64,000 nucleotides of DNA from an uncultured Burkholderiales bacterium (GTDB lineage Bacteria; Pseudomonadota; Gammaproteobacteria; Burkholderiales; Burkholderiaceae_C), in the NCBI GenBank assembly GCA_902825995.1, contig CADEDE010000003.1, positions 1 to 64,000 of the forward strand, written 5' to 3'. Position numbers and translations under genes: made by a program. Shown piece by piece: positions 16,873 through 27,220 of this stretch (positions are counted from its first letter, which is position 1; every line of letters starts with the position of its first letter). The notes under the pieces were generated by a model. The model did no database searches. It worked only from the letters and a program-made list of their open reading frames with translations, and was not told where the DNA came from.

Positions 16873-16945
16873 CAGATCCGGCTTTGCCGATCTGCCAGCG
16901 GTGCCCCCTTGAGGGGGAGCGGCGAAGCCGCTTCGGGGGTGGTCC
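16873..16945 (-). repeat. GC-rich palindromic unit and hairpin after ftsZ
   Basis: Directly after the ftsZ stop the minus strand reads through paired cccccgaagcgg...ccgct and ccccctcaaggggg blocks, then a hairpin built from cagatccggc and gccgatctg at 16873-16894. No T-run follows, so a terminator role is not evident. It belongs to the same broad class of GC-rich units as those before ruvC and murE but lacks their start-codon hairpin. Confidence 0.6.
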
Positions 16946-16947
16946 AA

Positions 16948-18165
16948 CTAGTCGGCCTGCTTGCGCAAAAAGGCCGGGATCTCGATCTCGTCCATGCCGT
17001 TGCTGGCCAGGGCATCGACCTTGGCCGCCGCCTGGGTGCGGCCGTGGCGCCAGACGCTGGGCACGTTGTAGTCGCTCGCCGCCTGCACACCGCCCGCGGC
17101 CGCGCTGACGGGCGCAGCCATCGCGCTCATGATCGGCAGGTTGTCGGTGCCGGTGCGCAGCACGCTGGCGCTGTGCACCACGCTCATCGGCGTGCTCTGC
17201 TGGATGCGCCTGGCCGGCGACAGGCCGGTGGCGATGACGGTGACGCGCAACTGGTCGCCCAGGCCTTCGTCGTAGGCGGTGCCGTAGATCACATGCGCAT
17301 CCTCGGCGGCGTAACGGCGGATGGTATTCATCGCGTTGCGGCTCTCGCTCAGCTTGAAGTTGCCCTTGCTCGCCGCAATCAGCACCAGCACGCCGCGCGC
17401 GCCCGACAGGTCGATGCCTTCGAGCAGCGGGCAGGCCACGGCCAGCTCCGCCGCCTTGTTGGCGCGGTCGGGGCCACCAGCCTGCGCCGTGCCCATCATC
17501 GCCTTGCCCGGTTCGCTCATCACCGTCTTCACATCTTCGAAGTCAACGTTGACCAGGCCCGGCACATGGATCACGTCGCTGATGCCGCCCACGGCGTTGC
17601 GCAGCACATCGTTGGCGTGACCGAAGGCCTGCTCCTGCGTCACGTCATCGCCGAGCACTTCGAGCAGCTTTTCGTTGAGGATCACGATCAGCGAATCGAC
17701 GTTGGCTTCCAGTTCGGCGACGCCGATTTCGGCGGCCTTCATGCGCCGATTGCCCTCGAAGTCGAAGGGCTTGGTAACGACACCCACGGTCAGGATGCCC
17801 ATCTCCTTGGCGATGCGCGCAATCACCGGCGCGGCGCCGGTGCCGGTGCCGCCGCCCATGCCGGCCGTGATGAAGAGCATGTGCGCGCCATCGATGGCCT
17901 GGCGGATGCGCTCGGCCGCTTCGTCGGCCGCGGCCTTGCCGGCTTCGGGCTTGGCGCCCGCGCCCAGACCGGTGCTGCCGAGTTGCAGGAGCTGGTCGGC
18001 ATTGCTGCGGTTCAGCGCCTGCGCATCGGTATTGGCGCAGAGGAATTCGACGCCCTGCACATTGTTGGCGATCATGTGTTCGACGGCATTGCCGCCGCCG
18101 CCACCAATGCCGATGACCTTGATGCGGGTGCCCTGGTCAAACTCTTCGATCATTTCAATCGCCAT
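16948..18165 (-). CDS. ftsZ: Cell division protein FtsZ
   Basis: The 405-residue tubulin homologue starts MAIEMIEEFDQGTRIKVIGIGGGGGNAV after a clear ribosome site (ggagaaaac). The GTP-binding loop GMGGGTGTGAAP and the synergy-loop residues NVDFEDVKTVM are present. The conserved C-terminal tail that binds FtsA and ZipA is seen as the ending DEIEIPAFLRKQAD. It forms the Z-ring at midcell. It follows ftsA by 84 bases, the largest gap between division genes apart from the repeat-bearing ones, consistent with an internal promoter. Confidence 0.98.
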   Translation of the reverse strand: MAIEMIEEFDQGTRIKVIGIGGGGGNAVEHMIANNVQGVEFLCANTDAQALNRSNADQLLQLGSTGLGAGAKPEAGKAAADEAAERIRQAIDGAHMLFITAGMGGGTGTGAAPVIARIAKEMGILTVGVVTKPFDFEGNRRMKAAEIGVAELEANVDSLIVILNEKLLEVLGDDVTQEQAFGHANDVLRNAVGGISDVIHVPGLVNVDFEDVKTVMSEPGKAMMGTAQAGGPDRANKAAELAVACPLLEGIDLSGARGVLVLIAASKGNFKLSESRNAMNTIRRYAAEDAHVIYGTAYDEGLGDQLRVTVIATGLSPARRIQQSTPMSVVHSASVLRTGTDNLPIMSAMAAPVSAAAGGVQAASDYNVPSVWRHGRTQAAAKVDALASNGMDEIEIPAFLRKQAD

Positions 18166-18249
18166 GGTGTTTTCTCCTTCGTGAGAGTGCGTTGCCGTAC
18201 AAAAAAAGAACTTCCAATTTCCGAGCCTCGCCGGGCCCTTTTTCAATCG

Positions 18250-19482
18250 CTAAAAATTGCCCAAGAACCAATCCTTCGCGCGCCCCAGCACGGAGCCGAC
18301 CGAGCCCGCCTTGGCCGCCACCTTGTGCCCGCGCAAGCGCGCCAGCCGCGCTTCTTCCAACAGGCCCATCACGGTCGCCGAACGCGGGTTGGCGACCATG
18401 TCGCAGAGCGCGGCGGCATACAGCGGGTTGCCGCGCCGCACCGGCTTCAGGAAGATGTCTTCGCCGAGTTCGACCATGCCCGGCATCACCGCCGATCCGC
18501 CGCAAATGACAATGCCGCTGGAGAGCAATTCTTCGTAGCCCGATTCGCGAATCACCTGGTGCACCAGCGAGAAGATTTCCTCGATGCGCGGCTCGATTAC
18601 CCCCGACAGGGCCTGGCGCGAGAGCAAGCGCGGCGCGCGGTCGCCCAGGCCCGGCACCTCGAGGTTCTCGCTCGAATCGGCCAGCAACTGCTTGGCCACG
18701 CCGTACTCGACCTTGATCTCCTCGGCGTCCTTGGTCGGCGTGCGCAGCGCCATCGCGATATCGCTGGTGATCAGATCGCCGGCGATCGGGATCACCGCCG
18801 TGTGGCGCACCGACCCGCCGGTGAAGATTTGCACATCGGTGGTGCCGGCACCGATATCGACCATCGCCACGCCGAGTTCCTTCTCGTCGGCGCTCAGCAC
18901 GGCGTGGCTGGAGGCGCTCGGATTCAGCACCAACTGATCGACTTCCAGGCCGCAGCGGCGCACGCACTTGACGATATTTTCGGCCGCGCTCTGCGCGCCG
19001 GTGACGATGTGGACCTTGACTTCGAGGCGGCCGCCGCTCATGCCGATCGGCTCCTTGACCTCGTGGCCGTCGATGACGAATTCCTGCGGCTCGACCAGCA
19101 GCAAGCGCTGGTCGTTCGGGATATTGACGGCCTTGGCGGTTTCGACCACCCGCACCACATCGACCTGCGTCACTTCCTTGTCGCGCACGATCACCATCCC
19201 GGTGCTGTTCTGTCCGCGGATGTGGCTGCCGGTGATGCCGGTATAAACGCGGGTGATCTTGCAGTCGGCCATCAGCTCGGCCTCTTTCAGCGCGAGCTGG
19301 ATCGATTGCACCGTGGCATCGATATTCACCACCACGCCGCGTTTGAGGCCGTGCGAGGGCGCGATCCCCAGCCCCGCCACGCGCAGCGCGCCGTCAGCCA
19401 TCACCTCGGCCACCACCGCCATGACCTTGGCGGTGCCGATGTCCAGGCCCACCACCAGATCCTTGTATTCCTTTGCGGCCAT
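18250..19482 (-). CDS. ftsA: Cell division protein FtsA
   Basis: The 410-residue actin-like ATPase has phosphate-1 VVGLDIGTAKVMAVVAEV, phosphate-2 MVDIGAGTTDVQIF, adenosine motif IVICGGSAVMPGMVELGEDIF, and a C-terminal amphipathic helix (VLGRAKDWFLGNF) that tethers it and FtsZ to the membrane. It starts 20 bases after ftsQ. The whole protein is of normal length with no defects. Confidence 0.98.
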   Translation of the reverse strand: MAAKEYKDLVVGLDIGTAKVMAVVAEVMADGALRVAGLGIAPSHGLKRGVVVNIDATVQSIQLALKEAELMADCKITRVYTGITGSHIRGQNSTGMVIVRDKEVTQVDVVRVVETAKAVNIPNDQRLLLVEPQEFVIDGHEVKEPIGMSGGRLEVKVHIVTGAQSAAENIVKCVRRCGLEVDQLVLNPSASSHAVLSADEKELGVAMVDIGAGTTDVQIFTGGSVRHTAVIPIAGDLITSDIAMALRTPTKDAEEIKVEYGVAKQLLADSSENLEVPGLGDRAPRLLSRQALSGVIEPRIEEIFSLVHQVIRESGYEELLSSGIVICGGSAVMPGMVELGEDIFLKPVRRGNPLYAAALCDMVANPRSATVMGLLEEARLARLRGHKVAAKAGSVGSVLGRAKDWFLGNF

Positions 19483-19502
19483 CTTGGTGTCCTTTTGGTT
19501 TT

Positions 19503-20321
19503 TCAGCGCAAGGTCGCGGAATTCGTCGTCACGCCGCGCAGGCGCAGCGCATAGCCGTCGGGGTGGCGCAGGTCGGCGGCGAGCAGGGTTCGCGCAGCGC
19601 CGTCGGCGGCAGCGAATCGCTGCGTCGCCTGCCCCAGCGTGCGCACGAAGCGCTCGGTGCGCGCGATGACTTCATCGGCGCTGCCGCGGCCGAGTTCGAG
19701 ATCGGCGCCGCCGTCGAGTTCGGCGCGCCAGGAACCGCGGCTGGACAGCTCGAGGGTATCGATGCGCGCGCTCATCGGCGCGAGCGCCGACGCCAGGCGC
19801 TGCTGCATCGCCAGCATCTGCGCCGAGCTGCCTTCAGGGCCAGCCAGCGTGACCAGGTTCTCGTCCTCGACATCGCCGAGGTTGGCCTGGAAGACTTCAC
19901 CCTGCTGGTTCACCAGCTTGTCGCTGTTGGCATCGCCAGACCACAGCGCCACCGCGCGGTGCTCTTCGAGCGTGACGGCCAGGCGGTTCGGCCAGACGCG
20001 GCGCACCACGGCCTGGCGCACCCAGGGCACCGATTCGAAAGCCGCGCGGCCGCGCTCCAGATCGAGGCTGAAGAAGTTGCCGGCCAGGCGCGGCAGGGCA
20101 TTGGCGCGCAGCGTCGCCAGGTTGCTGCGCGCAAGGTCGCCGTCGAGGGCGATCGAGCGCAGCGTGAACAGCGGCGCGCGCAGCAGCCAGGCGATCGATG
20201 CGGCGAGCAACACCATTCCCGCCAGCGCAAATATCGCCAAGGCGGCAGCGTTCATCGCGCGGATATCCAGCGGCAACGCCTGCGGCGCGCGCTGGCTGGT
20301 ATTGCGGTTGCGGGTGGCCAT
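19503..20321 (-). CDS. ftsQ: Cell division protein FtsQ
   Basis: The 272-residue bitopic protein has a short cytoplasmic N-terminus, one membrane helix (MNAAALAIFALAGMVLLAASIAWLL), a POTRA domain (FTLRSIALDGDLARSNLATLR) and the FtsQ domain with VPWVRQAVVRRVWPNRLAVTLEEH. It links the early divisome to FtsL and FtsB. It is separated from ddl by a 595-base region almost filled by a structured repeat, which is unusual for this operon, since ddl and ftsQ are normally adjacent or overlapping. Confidence 0.96.
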   Translation of the reverse strand: MATRNRNTSQRAPQALPLDIRAMNAAALAIFALAGMVLLAASIAWLLRAPLFTLRSIALDGDLARSNLATLRANALPRLAGNFFSLDLERGRAAFESVPWVRQAVVRRVWPNRLAVTLEEHRAVALWSGDANSDKLVNQQGEVFQANLGDVEDENLVTLAGPEGSSAQMLAMQQRLASALAPMSARIDTLELSSRGSWRAELDGGADLELGRGSADEVIARTERFVRTLGQATQRFAAADGAARTLLAADLRHPDGYALRLRGVTTNSATLR

Positions 20322-20355
20322 GTTGGCTATTCGGGCTTCGCCGTTGTTGCTTCGG

Positions 20356-20877
20356 CGCGAGCAAGGCGCCGGGCGGGGCAGGGGTGGGGCTCAGACGGCT
20401 TGCCCTTCGCTGCGCTACGGGTGCCCTGCGGTACTCGGGTTTCTGGCCCCGCTGCCCAACTTCCTCCGCTCGCTGCGCTCGCTGTGGTCGAACAGGGGCA
20501 GCGAGTCAGTTCACGAAGCGCGCGAGTACGCGCGCGGCCAGAAACCCTGCGTTCCTCGGCTGCGCCAATTCGCCCCACCCCTGCCCCACCCGGCGCGTTG
20601 CGGGACTGGAGTTTTGTATTCGAGGCACCGAGCAACCCCTTCTTTCGCAGGCCCGAGGGCGTGGGGCGCCTATGCGCAGCCGAGGAACGCCGGGCTTGGG
20701 GCCGCGCGCTCATTTGGCGCGCTTCGTGATCTGACTTGTCGCCCTCTGTTTGAGCGTAGCGAACGCAGTGAGCGAAGCAAGTTGGGCGACGGGCCCCAAG
20801 ACCGAGTACCGCAGGGCACCCGTAGCGCAGCGAAGGGCAAGCATCGAAGCCCCGGCGCCGCACCACCCTCGGGCAGG
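20356..20877 (+). repeat. Large composite structured repeat E1 (inverted partner of E2)
   Basis: This about 522-bp element fills the gap between ddl and ftsQ. It contains two units in opposite orientation. Unit 1 has stem gtttctggcc (20439-20448) with ggccagaaac (20536-20545) and inner stem gctgccc (20451-20457) with gggcagc (20496-20502). Unit 2 has cttggggcc (20695-20703) with ggccccaag (20792-20800) and inner gtcgccc (20738-20744) with gggcgac (20784-20790). Both units share the flanks cttcgctgcgctacgggtg and ctgcgttcctcggctgcgc (approximately; unit 2 inverted). An inverted, strongly similar copy is at 27221-27750. Open frames through it look like shadows of the palindromes. Confidence 0.85.
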
Positions 20878-20915
20878 CACGAACGCAGCGCAACGGTGTC
20901 GAAGAGCGATTCATC

Positions 20916-21869
20916 CTAGACATCGCCTCTCCCGCTATCGAGCCGCGCCGCACTCAGCAATTGCACGCAGAGTTGCTCGTAGCCGAGGCCCGCGGCCGCG
21001 GCCGATTTGGGCACCAGCGAATGCCCGGTCATGCCCGGCGAGGTATTCATTTCCAGCAGGAAAGCGCGGCGATCGGCGGCGCGGATCATCAGATCGGCGC
21101 GGCCCCAGCCGCGGCAGCCGAGCGAGCGGTAGGCCGCGAGGACGATGCGCTGGATCTCCTGCTCTTCGGCGGCCGGCAGGCCGCTGGGCACCAGGTATTT
21201 CACATCGTCGGTGAAATATTTGTTCTGGTAGTCGTAGGCACCTTCGGGCGCGACGATGCGCACCACCGGCAAGGCGCGCGCGCTCGCGCCCTCGCCGATG
21301 ACCGGGCAGGTGACTTCCTCGCCGTCGATGAACTCCTCGCACAACACATCGGCGTCGTAGCGCGCGGCGAGATCGACGGCGGCCTGCATCTGCGAATAGC
21401 CGACGACCTTGGTCACGCCGATCGACGATCCCTCGTGCGGCGGCTTGACGATCAGCGGCAAGCCGAGCGTGTCGGGCACCGCGCGTGTGTGCGCCGGCGT
21501 GTATTCGCCCGCACCGAGCACCACATAGCGCGGCGTGGGCAGGCCATCGGCCAGCCACAGGCGCTTGGTCATCACCTTGTCGATGGCTAGCGCACTGGCC
21601 ATCACGCCCGAGCCGGTATAGGGAATGCCGAGCAATTCCAGCGCGCCCTGCACCGTGCCGTCTTCGCCGTGGCGGCCGTGCAGCGCGATGAAGCAGCGCG
21701 CAAAACCCTCGCGCTTCAATTCGACCAGATCGCGCTGCGACGGGTCGAAGGCCTGGGCGTCGATGCCCTGGCTCTTCAGGGCAGCCAGCACGCCGCCGCC
21801 GCTCATCAGCGAAATTTCGCGCTCGGCGCTGCTGCCGCCCATCAGCACGGCGACTTTTCCGAAGTTCAT
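20916..21869 (-). CDS. ddl: D-alanine--D-alanine ligase
   Basis: The 317-residue ATP-grasp enzyme joins two D-alanines for the peptidoglycan stem peptide. Motifs: N-terminal [33 protein letters not shown], the ATP loop [16 protein letters not shown], and C-terminal [20 protein letters not shown]. It overlaps murC by 4 bp (ATGA), as expected in this cluster. The gene ends 39 bases from the structured repeat E1, and then ftsQ follows. Confidence 0.97.
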   Translation of the reverse strand: MNFGKVAVLMGGSSAEREISLMSGGGVLAALKSQGIDAQAFDPSQRDLVELKREGFARCFIALHGRHGEDGTVQGALELLGIPYTGSGVMASALAIDKVMTKRLWLADGLPTPRYVVLGAGEYTPAHTRAVPDTLGLPLIVKPPHEGSSIGVTKVVGYSQMQAAVDLAARYDADVLCEEFIDGEEVTCPVIGEGASARALPVVRIVAPEGAYDYQNKYFTDDVKYLVPSGLPAAEEQEIQRIVLAAYRSLGCRGWGRADLMIRAADRRAFLLEMNTSPGMTGHSLVPKSAAAAGLGYEQLCVQLLSAARLDSGRGDV

Positions 21870-23281
21870 GCTGCGCTGCCTCCGCCCAGCTCGACAATCC
21901 GCGAGGCCACATGGCCGATCGAGCCAGCCCCCATCACGATCACCACATCGCCGCCGCGGGCCTGGTTGAGCGCGGCCTCGGGCAGGCCATCGACTTCATC
22001 GACGAAGACCGGATCGACCTTGCCCGCCACGCGCAGGGCGCGCACCAGGGTGCGGCCGTCGGCGGCGACTATGGGGCCTTCGCCGGCCGAATAGACCTCG
22101 GTCAGCAGCACGACATCGGCGCTGCCGAGCACCTTGACGAAATCCTCGAAGCAATCGCGCGTTCGCGTATAGCGGTGCGGCTGGAAGGCCAGCACCAGGC
22201 GCTGGCCGGGGAAGGCGCCGCGCGCCGCGGCGATCACGGCGGCCATCTCGACCGGGTGGTGGCCGTAGTCGTCGATCACGGTGAAGCGGCCCGAACCGTC
22301 GCGCGCCGGCACCTCGCCGCAGCGCTGGAAGCGGCGCCCGACGCCAGCGAATTTTTCGAGGGCGCCGGCAATCGCTGCGTCGGGGAGTTCAAGCTCGGTG
22401 GCGACCGCGATCGCGGCCAGCGCGTTCAGCACGTTGTGCTCGCCGGGCAGGTTCAGCGTGACCGCCAGCGGCGGCAGCACGCTGCCGTTGCGGCGCTCGG
22501 CGACGAAGCGCATCTGGCCGCCGGGCAAAGCCTCGACATGCGTCGCGCGGACCTGGTTGTCGGCGCCGAAACCGTAGGCCACCACCGGGCGCGAGACCAT
22601 CGGCAGGATCGAGCGCACGCCGGCATCGTCGCCGCAGACGATGGCCGCGCCGTAGAAGGGCATGCGGTGCAGAAAATCGACGAAGGCCGCTTTCAGTCGC
22701 GCATAGTCGTGGCCATAGGTGTCCATGTGGTCGGCGTCGATATTCGTCACCACCGACAGCACCGGCGTCAAATTGAGGAACGAGGCATCGCTCTCGTCGG
22801 CCTCGACCACGATGTACTCGCCCGAACCGAGGCGCGAATTGGCGCCCGCGCTATTCAGGCGCCCGCCGATGACGAAGGTCGGATCGACGCCGGCTTCGGC
22901 GAGCACACTGGCGACCAGCGAGGTCGTCGTCGTCTTGCCATGCGTGCCGGCGATGGCGATGCCGCGCTTCAGGCGCATCAGTTCGGCCAGCATCGCCGCG
23001 CGCGGCACCACCGGGATGCGCGCGGCACGTGCGGCGATCACCTCCGGGTTGCCGCCGCCGACCGCGGTCGAGGTGACCACCGCGCCCGCGCCCTTGATCT
23101 GCTTGGCATCGTGGCCGACGAAGACGCGGATGCCGAGCTGGCCCAGGCGCTTCAGGGTCGGGCTGTCGCTCTGGTCGCTGCCCGATACGGTATAGCCCAG
23201 GTTGTGCAGGATTTCGGCGATACCGCTCATGCCCGAGCCGCCGACGCCGACGAAGTGGATGTGCTTGATGGCGTGTTTCAT
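21866..23281 (-). CDS. murC: UDP-N-acetylmuramate--L-alanine ligase
   Basis: The 471-residue Mur ligase adds L-alanine to UDP-MurNAc. It shows the nucleotide-fold start [18 protein letters not shown], the ATP loop [16 protein letters not shown], and the later Mur motifs [29 protein letters not shown] and [12 protein letters not shown]. It overlaps murG upstream and ddl downstream by 4 bp each. Length and motifs are complete. Confidence 0.98.
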   Translation of the reverse strand: MKHAIKHIHFVGVGGSGMSGIAEILHNLGYTVSGSDQSDSPTLKRLGQLGIRVFVGHDAKQIKGAGAVVTSTAVGGGNPEVIAARAARIPVVPRAAMLAELMRLKRGIAIAGTHGKTTTTSLVASVLAEAGVDPTFVIGGRLNSAGANSRLGSGEYIVVEADESDASFLNLTPVLSVVTNIDADHMDTYGHDYARLKAAFVDFLHRMPFYGAAIVCGDDAGVRSILPMVSRPVVAYGFGADNQVRATHVEALPGGQMRFVAERRNGSVLPPLAVTLNLPGEHNVLNALAAIAVATELELPDAAIAGALEKFAGVGRRFQRCGEVPARDGSGRFTVIDDYGHHPVEMAAVIAAARGAFPGQRLVLAFQPHRYTRTRDCFEDFVKVLGSADVVLLTEVYSAGEGPIVAADGRTLVRALRVAGKVDPVFVDEVDGLPEAALNQARGGDVVIVMGAGSIGHVASRIVELGGGSAA

Positions 23282-24360
23282 CGCGGTCTCACGAGGCGTT
23301 CGATTTCATCGGCCACGCGCGCTGCGGCGCGCGGGCGGGCCAGCGCATGGGCCTTCTCGGCCATCGCCTGCAGCGTCGGTCGATCCAACGATTGCAGCAA
23401 CTCGGCCAGCCGTTCTGGCGTCAATTCCGCCTGTGGCAAATGGATGGCCGCGCCGTGCTGGGCCATGAACAGGGCGTTGTCGCGCTGGTGCGCGGTGGTG
23501 CTGACGATCAGAGGCACCAGCAGGGCCGGCACGCCGCCGGCACACAGCTCGCTCACCGTCACCGCGCCGGCGCGGCAGATCATCAAGTCGCAAGCCGCGA
23601 GTCGATCGGCCATGTTGTCGATGAAGGCCAGCACTTCGACGCCATCGTTGACGCCCGCGGCGGCATAGGCCTCGCGCACGCCGTCGCGTTGCAGCGCGCC
23701 GGTTTGATGCACCAGCTGCGGACGCTGGCCCGCATCGATCAATGCCAGCGCCTTGGGCAGGGTGTCGTTGAGCACCTTCGCGCCGAGGCTGCCGCCGACG
23801 ACAAGCACATTGAGCGGCCCGCTGCGCCCGGCGTAGCGCTCGGCCGGGGCCGGCAGCGCCTCGATTTCGGCGCGCACCGGATTGCCGGTGACGAGCGCCC
23901 GCTTGTGGGTCGTGGCGGCGGCGCCGTCGAAGCCGAAGGCGATGCGATCGGCCACCGGCAGCAGCGCCTTGTTCGACAGCAACAGCGAGGCGTCGGCATT
24001 GACCAGCAGCAGCGGCTTGCCGAGCAACGAGGCCATCAGGCCGCCCGGGAAACAGACATAGCCGCCCATCCCGAGCACGGCATCGGCGCGTCGCTTCTTC
24101 AGCAGCGACAGGCATTCCCAAAAAGCCTCGAGCAGACGCAGGCCGCCGCTCAGCGTGTGCATCAGGCCTTTGCCGCGCAGGCCGCTGAAGCCGATCGCAT
24201 CCAGCGCGATGCCGGCGGCAGGGACCATGCGGTTCTCCATGCCATGCTGCGTACCGAGCCAGCTGATGGTCCAGCCGCGCGACTGCATTTCCTTGGCCAC
24301 CGCGAGGCCGGGAATGATGTGGCCGCCGGTTCCCGCGGCCATGATCACGAGGTGGCTCAT
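23278..24360 (-). CDS. murG: Lipid II synthase, N-acetylglucosaminyltransferase MurG
   Basis: The 360-residue GT28 enzyme converts lipid I to lipid II at the inner face of the membrane. Visible are the glycine-rich N-terminus [42 protein letters not shown], and the UDP-GlcNAc site [19 protein letters not shown] with [16 protein letters not shown]. It begins 10 bases after ftsW ends and overlaps murC by 4 bp. Confidence 0.98.
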   Translation of the reverse strand: MSHLVIMAAGTGGHIIPGLAVAKEMQSRGWTISWLGTQHGMENRMVPAAGIALDAIGFSGLRGKGLMHTLSGGLRLLEAFWECLSLLKKRRADAVLGMGGYVCFPGGLMASLLGKPLLLVNADASLLLSNKALLPVADRIAFGFDGAAATTHKRALVTGNPVRAEIEALPAPAERYAGRSGPLNVLVVGGSLGAKVLNDTLPKALALIDAGQRPQLVHQTGALQRDGVREAYAAAGVNDGVEVLAFIDNMADRLAACDLMICRAGAVTVSELCAGGVPALLVPLIVSTTAHQRDNALFMAQHGAAIHLPQAELTPERLAELLQSLDRPTLQAMAEKAHALARPRAAARVADEIERLVRPR

Positions 24361-24370
24361 TGCGCAGCGC

Positions 24371-25636
24371 TCACGAGCGCCCTCCCCGCATCAGTGAGCG
24401 GTTCTCGATATCGATGCGCAGCACGATCGCCAGCGAAACCAGGTTCATCAGGATCGCCGAGCCGCCATAGCTCATCAACGGCAGCGTCAAACCCTTGGTC
24501 GGCAAGACACCCAGATTCACGCCCATATTGATGAAGGCCTGCCCGCCGACCCAGATCCCGATGCCCTGCGCCAGCAAGCCCGCGAATACACGATCCAAAG
24601 CCACCGCCTGGCGCCCGATGTGAAAAATGCGCCGCGTCAACCAGAAAAATGCAGCGACGACGACAAAGACGCCGACGAATCCGAGTTCCTCGCCAATCAC
24701 GGCGAGCAGGAAATCGGTATGCGCTTCGGGCAGGTAATGCAGCTTCTCGACTGAGGAACCGAGCCCCTGGCCGAAGATTTCGCCGCGGCCGAAGGCGATC
24801 AGCGAATGCGTGAGCTGGTAGGCGCGGCCCTGCGCGTAGAGCGGGTTCCACGGGTCGAGGTAGGCAAAGATGCGCTCAGCGCGCCACGGGCTGAGCGCGA
24901 TCATCAGCACGAAGACAGCGACGAGCACGGCCGCGGCGAGCGCGAACATGCGGCCGTTGACACCGCCGAGAAAAAGAATGCCCAGCGCGATCGCGGCAAT
25001 GACCATGAAGGCGCCCATATCGGGCTCGGCCAGCAGCAACACGCCGATGAAGCCCAGGGCGATGGCCATCGGCGTCACGGCGTGGAAGAAGTTTTCGCGC
25101 GTATCCATCTTGCGCACCATGTAGCTGGCGGCGTAAAGCGCGATGCCGAGCTTGGCCAATTCACTCGGCTGGAAATTCATCAAGCCGAGCGGAATCCAGC
25201 GCCGCGCGCCGTTGACGCCCTTGCCGATCGCCGGCGCCAGCACCAGCAGCAGCAGCAGCAGCGCGGCCACGAAGACCCAGGGCGCGTACTTCTCCCAAAC
25301 CGCGACCGGGATCTGCACCGCCGCCAGCGCAGCGACGAAGGCGATGGCCAGCGACAGCGCGTGCCGCGACAGGAAATGCACAGACGAGTAGCGCGCGAAC
25401 TTCGGGTTGTCGGGCAGCGCCACCGATGCCGAATAGACCATCACCAGGCCCAGCAGCAGCAGCGCCAGCACGACCCACACAAGCGTCTGGTCGAAGCCAT
25501 GCGCCCGGCTGGGTTGGGCCGGTGTCGGGCCGACCCAGTTGCGGATCGGCACGCTCGCAGCGGCGGCTTGGCCACCCGCAAAGCGCGCGCGCAGCGCCCC
25601 GAGCCAGACCGTCGGCGACAGCCGCCTGCCCGTCAC
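24371..25636 (-). CDS. ftsW: SEDS glycosyltransferase FtsW
   Basis: The 421-residue protein starts with GTG at 25636, in a GTGA overlap with the murD stop; the frame runs further up but inside murD. It has about ten membrane helices and the SEDS motifs [32 protein letters not shown], and ITHSL-like [21 protein letters not shown], ending with [12 protein letters not shown]. FtsW polymerises septal glycan together with FtsI, which is encoded upstream in the same cluster. Confidence 0.96.
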   Translation of the reverse strand: MTGRRLSPTVWLGALRARFAGGQAAAASVPIRNWVGPTPAQPSRAHGFDQTLVWVVLALLLLGLVMVYSASVALPDNPKFARYSSVHFLSRHALSLAIAFVAALAAVQIPVAVWEKYAPWVFVAALLLLLLVLAPAIGKGVNGARRWIPLGLMNFQPSELAKLGIALYAASYMVRKMDTRENFFHAVTPMAIALGFIGVLLLAEPDMGAFMVIAAIALGILFLGGVNGRMFALAAAVLVAVFVLMIALSPWRAERIFAYLDPWNPLYAQGRAYQLTHSLIAFGRGEIFGQGLGSSVEKLHYLPEAHTDFLLAVIGEELGFVGVFVVVAAFFWLTRRIFHIGRQAVALDRVFAGLLAQGIGIWVGGQAFINMGVNLGVLPTKGLTLPLMSYGGSAILMNLVSLAIVLRIDIENRSLMRGGRS

Positions 25637-27189
25637 ACCAGATCTCCCTGCGCCGCCGCATGCGCCTGCACCGCGGCGACGAAGACCTCGGCACGGTGGC
25701 CGTAGTTGCGGAACATGTCCAGACTGGCGCAGGCCGGGCTGAGCAACACGGCGTCGCCTTCGCGGGCTTGCGCGAAACACCACGCCGTGGCGGCCTCGAG
25801 CGTGTCGTAGCGCTGCATCGGCACGCCGCTGTTGGACAGCGCGGCTTCGATGGCTGCGGCGTCGCGGCCGATCAGCGCGACCGCGCGAGCATGCTGCTTC
25901 AACGGTACGGCCAGCGGCGAAAAATCCTGGCCCTTGCCGTCGCCGCCGAGGATCACGACCAGCCTGGCTGGCGCCTTGTCGGCGCCCAAGCCGTGCAGCG
26001 CAGCGACCGTCGCGCCGACATTGGTGCCCTTGCTGTCGTCGAAGGCCTCAACGCCGCCGACGCTGGCGACGAAGGCCAGGCGGTGCGGCTCGCCGCGGTA
26101 TTCGCGCAGGCCATGCAGCATGGGGGCCAACGAACAGCCGACGGCCGTGGCCAGGGCCAGAGCGGCCAGCGCATTGGCGGCGTTGTGACGGCCGCGGATG
26201 CGCAACGCGTCGGCCGGCATCAGGCGCTGCAGGTGCAGGTCTTCAGGGTCTGCCGCCCAGCCGCGCTTGCGCGAGCCTTCCTCTTCGACCATCGCGCGAA
26301 CGAGCCAGGCCATGCCGTTTTCAAGCACCAGCCCGAAGTCGCCCGATCGCAGCGGCGCACCGAGGCCGAATCGGATCGCCTGGCGCGGCGCGGCCGGCAC
26401 GGCGCGGCCGCGCGCGTTCTTGACCATCGCGGGCGCCTGCACCATGGCCTCGACCAGGGCGTCGTCGCGGTTGACGACCATCACGGCCTGGTCGCCGAAA
26501 ACGCGCGCCTTGGCCGCTGCGTAGGCCGCCATCGAACCATGCCAGTCGAGATGATCCTGGGTGACGTTGAGCACCGCCGCCGCGCTCGGCTCGAAGCCGC
26601 GCACGCCGTCGAGCTGAAAGCTCGACAGCTCGAGCACCCACACCTGCGGCAGCGGCGCGGGCTCGCCATCTTCAGTCAGCGCATCGAGCGCAGCGGCCAG
26701 GGTATCGAGCATCGTCGGCCCGATGTTGCCGGCCATTGCGACCCGTTTGCCGCAGCGTTCGACCAGCAGCGCCGTCAACGCGGTGGTGGTGGTCTTGCCA
26801 TTGGTGCCGGTGATGGCGATGAGCTTGGGCACGTAGTCGCGCTCGCGCTTCAAGTCGTCGAGCGCGTGCGTGAAGAGTTCGAGCTCGCCTTGTACGGCGA
26901 TGCCTTGGGCGCGGGCGGCTGCCAGCAGCGGCGCGATACGCTCGTCGTGCGGCGCCAGGCCGGGGCTTTTCAAGACCAGCCTGGCGTCGTGCAGCGAATC
27001 GGCCGCCAGCGTACCTGCGAACAGCGTGGCTTGCGGGGCCGCGAGCGCCAGCGCCGGCGCTTGCGGCGGCGCTGGCCGCGAATCCCATACGCGCACGTTG
27101 GCGCCGTGGCTGGCGCACCAGCACGCCATCGCCAGGCCCGATTCACCCAGGCCGAGGACGAGGACTTGAAGGTCTTTGAGATGGTTCAT
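25633..27189 (-). CDS. murD: UDP-N-acetylmuramoyl-L-alanine--D-glutamate ligase
   Basis: The 518-residue Mur ligase adds D-glutamate. Motifs: N-terminal [22 protein letters not shown] loop [49 protein letters not shown], and [15 protein letters not shown]. It is about 60-70 residues longer than E. coli MurD, owing to insertions such as [16 protein letters not shown] and [23 protein letters not shown], which fits my memory of Burkholderiales versions. Translation begins at ATG 27189, 31 bases from the edge of the structured repeat E2 that separates it from mraY. Confidence 0.96.
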   Translation of the reverse strand: MNHLKDLQVLVLGLGESGLAMACWCASHGANVRVWDSRPAPPQAPALALAAPQATLFAGTLAADSLHDARLVLKSPGLAPHDERIAPLLAAARAQGIAVQGELELFTHALDDLKRERDYVPKLIAITGTNGKTTTTALTALLVERCGKRVAMAGNIGPTMLDTLAAALDALTEDGEPAPLPQVWVLELSSFQLDGVRGFEPSAAAVLNVTQDHLDWHGSMAAYAAAKARVFGDQAVMVVNRDDALVEAMVQAPAMVKNARGRAVPAAPRQAIRFGLGAPLRSGDFGLVLENGMAWLVRAMVEEEGSRKRGWAADPEDLHLQRLMPADALRIRGRHNAANALAALALATAVGCSLAPMLHGLREYRGEPHRLAFVASVGGVEAFDDSKGTNVGATVAALHGLGADKAPARLVVILGGDGKGQDFSPLAVPLKQHARAVALIGRDAAAIEAALSNSGVPMQRYDTLEAATAWCFAQAREGDAVLLSPACASLDMFRNYGHRAEVFVAAVQAHAAAQGDLV

Positions 27190-27220
27190 CTCAATGCCTC
27201 GCTGTCGGTTGGGTCTGCCC

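Noticed and set aside
16909..19554. 881-codon plus-strand open frame opposite ftsZ and ftsA
   Set aside because: It is the antisense shadow of two essential genes in GC-rich DNA; the residue pattern (His, Arg, Ala, Asp, Gln rich) shows no domain.
20336..20919. Open frames crossing repeat E1 (and likewise E2)
   Set aside because: They arise from the inverted, stop-poor repeat sequence; the same peptide strings appear in several frames and at both copies.
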